Of a DNA stretch of 64,000 nucleotides, positions 24,701-31,233 are shown piece after piece; the first letter of the stretch is position 1, and every line of letters begins with the position of its first letter. Under the pieces are notes generated by a model. It had not been told where the DNA came from. It searched no databases and was given only the letters and a program-made list of their open reading frames with translations. Location: contig CAZYXR010000004.1 in the NCBI GenBank assembly GCA_964650845.1, forward strand, positions 1-64,000, read 5' to 3'. This DNA is from UBA7692 sp964650845. GTDB taxonomy: Bacteria; Bacteroidota; Bacteroidia; Chitinophagales; LD1. The position numbers and the translations under genes are program-made.

Positions 24701-27700
24701 GACAATAACGATTTGGAAGCAAACAACGTTGAGTTTATCGAGTTTTGGATGATGGATCCATTTGTTTACAACAAGTCTAGCACAGGAGGCAAGTTGTATT
24801 TTCATCTGGGTAATATTTCAGAAGATATTTTGCGCGATTCGCGTATGCAGTTTGAAAACGGTTTGGCCTGCGATAAAACCCTGATGGATGAAACCCAATG
24901 GGGAACAGTACCGCGCCTTCCGCCATTGGTAAATGCTTTTGATAACGACCCCAATGTGCGCCAATGTCAAGACGTAGGTTTAGATGGCAGAAATGATGAT
25001 GATGAAAGATTGGCTCACAGTGGCTTTTTGCAAAATGTAAGCGGAGTTGTAGATGCCGCTGCTTTACAAGTATTACAGTCGGACCCGGCAAGCGATAACT
25101 TCAAGTTTTTCTTAGATGGCAGTTACGATAACGAACAAAATATTTTGCCGCGCTACAAAGATTTCAACAATCCGCAAAACAACTCTCCGGTGCAAACCAA
25201 CTCAAGCCAAACATCGGCCGGAAGCAACTTGCCCGATGTAGAAGATTTGAATAGAGATAACTCGCTAAATGAAAACGAAGAATATTTTCAATATGAGTTA
25301 GACATCAACCCAAATGCATTGGAAGACGAATTGAACCCTTATGTTATTTCGCGATTAAAGTATCCGGCAAAAGTTATCAATGGTGTGCAAGAACCCGAGT
25401 GGACATGGTATCAATTCCGTATCCCGATAAGTGCATACAAAACTCGCGTAGGTTCTATTCCCGATTTTAAGAGCATACAATTTATGCGTATTGCGCTTAC
25501 CGATTTTCAAGATAGCACCACTATGCGTTTTGGCTCTTTAGAGTTGGTGCGCAACCAATGGCGTACATATTTGCCCTCTTTGAGTTCGCCAATAGATAAC
25601 ATACCATCCGATGATGGTGGCGATACGCGCTTTTTGGTTTCGGCTGTGGGAGTAGAAGAAAACAGCGGTAAAGAACCGGTTAATTATGTAATGCCGCCAA
25701 ACCTTCAGCGCGAACAAGGCATAGGTGCACAAACCAATCAATTTATACCATTAAATGAATCTTCGCTTTCTACCACAGTGCGTGGATTAAAAGATGGAGA
25801 CGTGCGCGCTGTGTTTAAAAACATGACTATTGATTTGCGCAGGTATAAAAGATTGAAATTGTTCATTCACGCAAACAGTGTTCCCGATGCCGAAACGGGT
25901 CCCGTGCGCGATAAAGAGGTTACCGCATTTATTCGCTTAGGGTCCGACTTTAAAGACAATTACTATCAATACGAAATTCCATTAAAAATTACGCCCGATG
26001 GAAAATACAACCCAGATAGCGACACCGACCGCGAAATAGTTTGGCCGGCCGAAAACGCCATGAATATGGACTTGAAGGCTTTTGTTGATTTAAAAATTGC
26101 GCGCAACCTTGTGCCCGGTTTGCCGCGCGATGTGCCTTACTCTACTACCAATGCCGATGGGCATATTTTAACCATAGTAGGAAACCCCGATATAGGTGCC
26201 ATAAAAACTGCCATGCTGGGTATAAAAAATCCTGCACGCAGCGATAAAAGCAACCCTCTTGGCGATGGCGATGATGGACTTTCAAAATCGGTAGAAGTGT
26301 GGTTTAACGAAATGCGCGTAGCCCAATTTGACGAGTTTGGCGGTGCCGCAGCAATAGGCAGTGTGCAAATAAAATTGGCCGATTTAGGAAATGTGAATGT
26401 AAGTGCAGCCATGCACACGCGCGGCTTTGGACAAATAGAGCAAAAAATAGACCAGCGATTTAAAGACGATTTTTGGCAGTATGATGTAAACTCTACATTG
26501 CAATTAGGCAGATTTATTCCTGCTAAAGCAGGTTTTCAATTGCCTTTTTATGGCGGCATTGCACAAACCTTCAGCACACCAGAGTTTGATCCATATCAAT
26601 TGGATATTCCAACAAAAGAGTATCTAAAAGTAATTGGCGAAACTTTTGGGCAAGACTCGCTTAGAAGATACCGAAGTCAAATTCAAACCATTACTACGCG
26701 CAAGGGTTGGAACTTTAGCAATGTGCGCATAGTGCCGGTTACCAAGCAGAAAAAGCCACGAATTTACGATCCCGGCAACTGGAATTTCACTTATGCCTTT
26801 ACCGAGCAAAACACCACAGACCCTTACATAGAAAAAAATTCGCGAAAGAATTATATGGGGCAAATAGGATGGAATTTTGCACCGCAGGCAAAAGAACTTT
26901 ATCCTTTCAAGAAGCTCATAAAATCGAAGTCGAAATGGTTGGATATTATCCGCGACATCAACATCAATTTTATTCCATCGGCAATGGCAGTTACTAACGA
27001 TTGGAACAGAGATTTTGGTGAAATAAAACTTCGTTCGCTGGGCGAAACAGACTTTGTAATTCCATCTACCTACTTCAAAATGTTCCGTTGGAATCGTTCT
27101 TACACTTTGAACTATAATCCATTCAAATCGCTAAGCATTCAATATAGTGCTAACAACGCTTCGCGTATTGACGAGCCAGACGGGCTGCTCGATACAAAAG
27201 AGAAGCGCGACACCATGTGGAGCAATTTTTGGAAAGGAGGGCGCAATACAAACTTTAGCCAAACACTTGCGGTTAGCTACAATTTACCAATCAATAAAAT
27301 TCCGGCACTCGATTTTATTAATGCCAACGTTGGCTACAATTCATCATACAATTGGACGGCACTACCACAGGTAAAAGACATCAACGATAAGTGGGTGCTA
27401 AACCCAATGGGAAACACCATCAACAATACACAAAACAACAGAGGAAAGGTTGATTTAGATTTCAGAAAACTTTATAACAAATCGCAGTTCTTAAAAGTGT
27501 ATAACACACCAAACCCGAATTTGGGCGATGCAAAAGCAATAAAAACCAAGAAAGAAGCAGCTCTTAAAGCGCGAGAAAAAATTAAAGAAGATATTACAAA
27601 ACTAAAAGAGCGCAAGGCCAAATTGAAACTCGATATTAAAGAGGCAAAGGCAGATATGGCAATGGATACAGCGCGTAAACGGAAAGAACTTACGCGATTA

Positions 27701-29242
27701 AAAAGTGAATTGAAAGCAACCAAACAGAGCCTGAAACAGAAGAAGACAGACTTAAAAAACAAGCAACTTCCTTCAGATCCATTTATTTCGTTGGCATTGC
27801 GGCCGCTGCTGATGATTAAGCGCGCAAGCCTTGAGGTAAGACAAAATAACAACACTACGCTGCCGGGCTTTACAGGCTACAGCCGTTTGCTTGGCAACGA
27901 CCATAAAATGATGGCACCGGGTTATGATTTTGTATTTGGCAATCAGCCGGGCATAAAACTTTTTAGTGGATTCGACCAGTACGACCCCGAAGCGCGCGAT
28001 GCATGGTTAGATCGTGCTGCATCGAAAGGATGGATTACACGCGATACCTTGCTGAATCAAAAATTTGTGCAAACTCGTAGCGAAAGAATAGATGCAACGG
28101 TATCGATAGAGCCTTTTACCGACTTCAAAATTGATTTGAAACTATTCCGCGATAAAACTGTTACACATTCGCAATATTTTAAAGCCACCGAAAATGTGTT
28201 TGGCGAAGTGCAACATTTAAACCCTGTGGACATTGGCAGTTACAGCATTTCGTATTTGCCGGTAAAAACCATGTTCAAAAAAATTGATAAGCAAGGCTTG
28301 GGCGAAGTGTATAAAAACTTCGAGAACAACCGTCCAATTATTTCGCGCAGGTTGCAGGAAGTCAATCCGAATTCGGCTGGCGATTACAAAGTGCGCGACT
28401 CGCTGGGCACCGAAAAAACCAACGCCAATTATGCTTTTGGTTATGGACCCAAAGCACAAGAAGTATTGATACCATCTTTTCTTGCAGCATATTTTGGTGG
28501 CGATGCCAACAAGGTAAACTTGAATCCATACAAAGCTATTCCATTACCCAATTGGAACATCAGCTACAACGGGTTGAACAAATTCAAATGGATTCAAAAA
28601 GTAGTGCAAAATATCAGTTTTACACATGGTTACAGCAGCACACTTACTGTTAGCAGTTTCCAATCTAATTTAGATTATCGTGGTGGTAGCGACCTTTTTG
28701 GCGGCAGCCGAATAGACACGTTGAATGGCAACTTTTTCCCATTCTATTCTATTCCAAACATTTCTATGACCGAATCTTTTTCGCCATTGATAGGTGTAGA
28801 TATTACTTTCAAAAACAATATTCAAGTAAGGTTCGATTACAAAAAGTCGCGCAACATTACCATGAACTTTTTCGACTACCAATTGGTAGAGCAAAACAAC
28901 GAGCAGTTTACAATTGGTGCCGGTTACAAAATCAGAGGTTTGAAGCTGCCGATAAAGATTAAAGGCAAGCGTGTGCGCTTAGATAACGATTTGAACTTCC
29001 GCTTCGATTTCAGCTACCGCGATAATATTACCATTAACCATAGAATTGATGAAGCATTGCCGCAAATCACCAATGGCAGCCGCACTATTTTCATCAACCC
29101 AACTATTGATTACGTAGTAAGCAACCGCTTGAATGTTGGTTTGTTCTTTGAACAAACACGCACCATACCAAAGATTTCGAGTGGTTTCCCTACTACCAAT
29201 ACACGGGGTGGTTTAAAATTGCGCTTCTCTTTGGGCAATTAA
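21710..29242 (+). CDS. sprA: SprA, T9SS outer-membrane translocon
   Basis: SprA forms the 36-strand outer-membrane beta-barrel channel of the type IX secretion system, used for gliding and surface-protein export. The 2510-residue protein matches in size and in sequence (QGNLEMLIGANYQTVANPNIP, GDKIQLGVKYNTQSGFDFEN, NLNFRFDFSYRDNITINHRI). N-terminal hydrophobic stretch (ILGLAIAAAGISAIASS) acts as signal. A Lys/Glu-rich coiled-coil insert lies at about residues 1940-2020. It ends in a beta-signal-like RLNVGLFFEQTRTIPK...GLKLRFSLGN. The start is TTG at 21710, as no in-frame ATG exists until residue ~174 and an in-frame stop lies at 21644. Confidence 0.96.
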   Translation: MLHQYKYKILGLAIAAAGISAIASSYASKSSYRYRPSLPPLLTVEPAADSTKKNKYPVKERTGDFVTGKPKDPFYLKDPANVKQTIEYDPASGQYILTEKIGDQDYRPPTYLTYDEYLKYTEKQERESYWKSRSNALGIVEDKGLLPPIQVKNKFFDKIFGGSKIEIRPQGNLEMLIGANYQTVANPNIPIRNRRTGGFDFDLNINVNVIGKIGDKIQLGVKYNTQSGFDFENQLKLEYAGDEDDIIKKIEAGNVSMTLPTRLIQGSQTLFGFKTTLQFGRLTWTSLISQQKSKRESVVIESGAQRQNFEVKSDQYEDNRHYFLGQYFRNQYDYALSDLPVIKSNVNITRIEVWVTNRIGTTQGIRDVVALADLGEIQPYSPNVQSTAGGDGRARNEANNLYQRLVADPNTRFVDKVVGQLTGPNFGLQQGQDFDKTFARKLEPKDFTYNPQLGYISLNTLIQPNEVLAVAYQYEFNGEVFQVGEFANQIPPDSSTTSKALYLKMLKGYSVRPTLPVWDLMMKNIYSLGAYQVSNEDFRLDIYYNDPGGGEKRYMPRGNLKGIPLIKVLNLDNVNMFGDPQPDGLFDFLPGTTILAQNGRLIFPVKEPFGSNLKQNFIDAGNPDIADQFTYQQLYDSTKFRAQQFPEFNRFVMRGQYKGVNNSEIRIGFGNVPKGSVIVSAGGQRLVEETDYTVEYTSGIVRIINPSILNSGQKIQIDFENNNQFGVQQRTMFGTRLDYRVNPKLNIGATVMHLRERPFSFKVNLGEDPIANTIMGADVSYQSNMPWLTKALDKLPIYSTKEMSTINAYGEVAYLKPGHQKAIQNADGDAQVYVDDFEGTSISYPLANPPSAWKLASTPRNMPNEFGQEKFPEAHYISDSTYGFNRAKLAWYRIDNSFFNTQNTTTKTVHNCKECISNHMVRLIPQQEIFPNRPGQTIDQNLYTFDLSYYPRQRGPYNFEWSASPTVRNGKVISYGINANGSLKEPQTRWAGVMRAIDNNDLEANNVEFIEFWMMDPFVYNKSSTGGKLYFHLGNISEDILRDSRMQFENGLACDKTLMDETQWGTVPRLPPLVNAFDNDPNVRQCQDVGLDGRNDDDERLAHSGFLQNVSGVVDAAALQVLQSDPASDNFKFFLDGSYDNEQNILPRYKDFNNPQNNSPVQTNSSQTSAGSNLPDVEDLNRDNSLNENEEYFQYELDINPNALEDELNPYVISRLKYPAKVINGVQEPEWTWYQFRIPISAYKTRVGSIPDFKSIQFMRIALTDFQDSTTMRFGSLELVRNQWRTYLPSLSSPIDNIPSDDGGDTRFLVSAVGVEENSGKEPVNYVMPPNLQREQGIGAQTNQFIPLNESSLSTTVRGLKDGDVRAVFKNMTIDLRRYKRLKLFIHANSVPDAETGPVRDKEVTAFIRLGSDFKDNYYQYEIPLKITPDGKYNPDSDTDREIVWPAENAMNMDLKAFVDLKIARNLVPGLPRDVPYSTTNADGHILTIVGNPDIGAIKTAMLGIKNPARSDKSNPLGDGDDGLSKSVEVWFNEMRVAQFDEFGGAAAIGSVQIKLADLGNVNVSAAMHTRGFGQIEQKIDQRFKDDFWQYDVNSTLQLGRFIPAKAGFQLPFYGGIAQTFSTPEFDPYQLDIPTKEYLKVIGETFGQDSLRRYRSQIQTITTRKGWNFSNVRIVPVTKQKKPRIYDPGNWNFTYAFTEQNTTDPYIEKNSRKNYMGQIGWNFAPQAKELYPFKKLIKSKSKWLDIIRDININFIPSAMAVTNDWNRDFGEIKLRSLGETDFVIPSTYFKMFRWNRSYTLNYNPFKSLSIQYSANNASRIDEPDGLLDTKEKRDTMWSNFWKGGRNTNFSQTLAVSYNLPINKIPALDFINANVGYNSSYNWTALPQVKDINDKWVLNPMGNTINNTQNNRGKVDLDFRKLYNKSQFLKVYNTPNPNLGDAKAIKTKKEAALKAREKIKEDITKLKERKAKLKLDIKEAKADMAMDTARKRKELTRLKSELKATKQSLKQKKTDLKNKQLPSDPFISLALRPLLMIKRASLEVRQNNNTTLPGFTGYSRLLGNDHKMMAPGYDFVFGNQPGIKLFSGFDQYDPEARDAWLDRAASKGWITRDTLLNQKFVQTRSERIDATVSIEPFTDFKIDLKLFRDKTVTHSQYFKATENVFGEVQHLNPVDIGSYSISYLPVKTMFKKIDKQGLGEVYKNFENNRPIISRRLQEVNPNSAGDYKVRDSLGTEKTNANYAFGYGPKAQEVLIPSFLAAYFGGDANKVNLNPYKAIPLPNWNISYNGLNKFKWIQKVVQNISFTHGYSSTLTVSSFQSNLDYRGGSDLFGGSRIDTLNGNFFPFYSIPNISMTESFSPLIGVDITFKNNIQVRFDYKKSRNITMNFFDYQLVEQNNEQFTIGAGYKIRGLKLPIKIKGKRVRLDNDLNFRFDFSYRDNITINHRIDEALPQITNGSRTIFINPTIDYVVSNRLNVGLFFEQTRTIPKISSGFPTTNTRGGLKLRFSLGN

Positions 29243-29368
29243 TTTTACGCTTGAGCGCGAAGTGCTTGTTGCAGATAGTGCTTTTGTAAATGCAAAAGCA
29301 AACAATATTGAATGTTTCGTTGCGTTTAGTGTTTCGCAATCTATGCTTCCTATTACAATACAAACGGT

Positions 29369-29376
29369 TACTTTCG
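29369..29376 (+). promoter_or_regulatory. -7 promoter element TACTTTCG
   Basis: TACTTTCG ends 7 bases before ATG 29384 of the DUF6089 gene, the same sequence and spacing as before trmB. No clear TTG is present at -33. Confidence 0.45.
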
Positions 29377-29383
29377 CGCATTC

Positions 29384-30211
29384 ATGCAAAAGGCATTTCT
29401 GATTATTGTTTCGCTGTTTTTGTTGCAGGCAGCCCAAGCCCAGTTTCACGAGTTTGGAGCAATTGGCGGCTTTACGCATTATTTTGGCGACCTCAATCCT
29501 CAGTTTAGTTTTTCTATGCCTCGCCCGGCAGCAGGAGTTTTTTATCGCTACAACATTAAAAAGCGCGGAGCCTACCGGGCAAATATAAATTTTGGTATGC
29601 TTGAGTTTCGCGATGATGTAAACAAAGAAGAGCACTATAAGCAGCGCAACCTTTCTTTTAGAACAAATGTGATTGAAGTTACCAATTTGATTGAATTCAA
29701 CTTTTTGGAGTACGATAAAAGCCAAAAGAAAAAGTGGTTTACACCTTATCTTGCCACAGGTTTCACCTTGTTTTTTTTCAACCCCGAGGCTAAGTACAAC
29801 GGCAAGTGGTACGCCTTGCAGCCGCTTGGTACCGAAGGGCAAAACGACCCTAATTACTCGGGTGTAAAAAAATACACGCTTTACAATTTTGCTATCCCAT
29901 TTATATGGGGTTTTAAATTTTCGTTAAGCAAATGGAACTTGGGCATTGAAGGTGGCTGGCGACAAACTTTTACCGATTACTTAGATGATGTAAGCGGCAA
30001 CTATCCAAGCTACGCCTCATTGCCGGGCGGCTCGACAGGTTTTGCAGCGCAGCTATCCGACCGAAGTGGCGAAAACGGTGGCGAGCGCATAGGCAAGCCT
30101 AACTACCAGCGAGGCGAGTCGCCTAAAAAAGATGCTTATTTATTTGTAGGTATTACGGTTAGCTACACCATCATGCGCATTCAGTGCCCAAAACCTTTTA
30201 GCACAAGGTAA
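29384..30211 (+). CDS. DUF6089 family outer-membrane protein
   Basis: This 275-residue protein has a signal peptide (MQKAFLIIVSLFLLQAAQAQ) and then beta-barrel-like alternation: FHEFGAIGGFTHYFGDLN, YRANINFGMLEFRDD, FNFLEYDKSQKKKWFTPYLATGFTLFFFNP. It matches DUF6089, an outer-membrane beta-barrel family of Bacteroidota usually encoded just before uppS and bamA, as here. Function is unknown; the setting suggests envelope assembly. It ends with VGITVSYTIMRIQCPKPF, like many 8-stranded barrels in which the last strand is near the end. Confidence 0.85.
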   Translation: MQKAFLIIVSLFLLQAAQAQFHEFGAIGGFTHYFGDLNPQFSFSMPRPAAGVFYRYNIKKRGAYRANINFGMLEFRDDVNKEEHYKQRNLSFRTNVIEVTNLIEFNFLEYDKSQKKKWFTPYLATGFTLFFFNPEAKYNGKWYALQPLGTEGQNDPNYSGVKKYTLYNFAIPFIWGFKFSLSKWNLGIEGGWRQTFTDYLDDVSGNYPSYASLPGGSTGFAAQLSDRSGENGGERIGKPNYQRGESPKKDAYLFVGITVSYTIMRIQCPKPFSTR

Positions 30212-30216
30212 ATTGT

Positions 30217-30224
30217 TATCTTCG
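30217..30224 (+). promoter_or_regulatory. -7 promoter element TATCTTCG before uppS
   Basis: TATCTTCG fits TAnnTTCG and lies 126 bases before the uppS ATG, leaving a leader of about 110 bases with a 28-codon ORF inside. Confidence 0.45.
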
Positions 30225-30248
30225 CGTTCCTTTTGTAAAAAATAATAG

Positions 30249-30335
30249 ATGAAAAAAGTAAGTATGGTAAAGAATTTGGAGTGTATGTTGGCTGTAATCG
30301 GCACGATTTTCACTTCGCTTACTAACGAACTTTAG
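30249..30335 (+). CDS. Possible 28-residue leader ORF before uppS
   Basis: ATG 30249 opens a 28-codon frame (MKKVSMVKNLECMLAVIGT... with a hydrophobic centre) that ends in TAG 15 bases before uppS. It lies just after the predicted promoter. It may be a leader peptide or chance; there is no sign beyond position and an initial MKK. Confidence 0.25.
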   Translation: MKKVSMVKNLECMLAVIGTIFTSLTNEL

Positions 30336-30350
30336 AACTACCCAAGAGGC

Positions 30351-31156
30351 ATGAGCGAACTAAAAAAAAATATTGACTTAGCAAAACTTCCGCAACACAT
30401 AGCCGTAATAATGGATGGCAATGGGCGCTGGGCAAAGCAGCAGGGAAAGTTGCGTGTGTTTGGTCATAGCAATGGTGTAAAATCTGTACGCGAAATTTCG
30501 GAGGCCTGTGCCGAATTGGGTGTAAAGCACTTGACTTTGTATGCCTTTAGCACCGAAAACTGGAATCGCCCGCAAGAAGAAGTGGGCGCACTAATGCAAC
30601 TGCTGTTAAAAACTGTGAGGCTGGAACTGAAAACGCTAATGAAAAATGATATTCGCCTCCGCGCAATTGGCGACTTGGCTTCGTTGCCACAAGCAACAGC
30701 AAAAGAACTAAACGATGCCATAGAAAAAACAGCGACTAACAAGCGAATGGATTTAATACTTGCTTTAAGTTATAGCGGAAGAAACGAAATTANNNNNNNN
30801 NNNNNNNNNNNNNNNNNNNNNNNNNNNNNNNNNNNNNNNNNNNNNNNNNNNNGCGCAACATAGCGGCCGATGTAAAAGCCGGCAAGATTAGTGTAGATGA
30901 TGTGAATGAAAATTTAGTTAGTCGCAATCTTTACACATCAAATATTCCCGACCCGGAATTGCTGATTAGAACAAGCGGAGAAATGCGCATAAGCAACTTT
31001 TTGCTGTGGCAATTAGCCTATTCCGAATTGTATTTTACCGATTTGTATTGGCCCGATTTTTCTAAAGAAGAATTGTACAAAGCCATCCTCGATTTTCAGC
31101 AGCGCGAACGCAGATTCGGCAAAACAGGCGAACAAATTCAACAACCAAAAGCGTAA
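30351..31156 (+). CDS. uppS: Isoprenyl (undecaprenyl) diphosphate synthase, interrupted by an N run
   Basis: UppS makes the C55 lipid carrier for peptidoglycan and surface polysaccharides by cis-condensation of IPP. The N-terminal HIAVIMDGNGRWAKQQG carries the catalytic Asp. YAFSTENWNRPQEEV follows, and after the gap come PDPELLIRTSGEMRISNFLLWQLAYSELYFTD and WPDF, all family-defining. Sixty N at 30793-30852 separate the halves and the frame differs across them. Alignment with family spacing (NEI...RNIA) needs only about 10 bases, so the placeholder is too long and the gene is probably intact at about 250 residues. bamA follows directly. Confidence 0.93.
30793..30852. other. Assembly gap (60 N) inside uppS
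   Basis: Sixty undetermined bases. The protein halves suggest a true gap close to 10 bases, so the length is a placeholder and the frame change across it is not biological. Confidence 0.9.
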
Positions 31157-31192
31157 TTCCTTTGAGCAATTTGATGCAGAATTTTTTAGAGA

Positions 31193-31220
31193 AGTTGCGA
31201 GTTACAAGTTGTGAGTTGCG
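31193..31220 (+). repeat. Heptamer tandem repeat (AGTTGCG-type, four copies) before bamA
   Basis: AGTTGCG, AGTTACA, AGTTGTG and AGTTGCG follow one another without gaps. Directly after comes GACAATGG twice (31222-31237), each with an ATG; the second ATG is the bamA start used here. Confidence 0.75.
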
Positions 31221-31233
31221 AGACAATGGGACA

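Noticed and set aside
27472..27855. Leftward frame of 127 codons inside sprA
   Set aside because: It is the complement of the Lys-rich coil, where AAA/AAG codons make the reverse strand free of stops and apparently Phe/Leu-rich.
29213..29842. Leftward frame of 209 codons across the sprA/DUF6089 junction
   Set aside because: Antisense to two well-supported genes and to the promoter between them, with no domain.
30351..31156. Two separate genes in uppS
   Set aside because: Both parts are complementary pieces of one UppS with the break at an N run.
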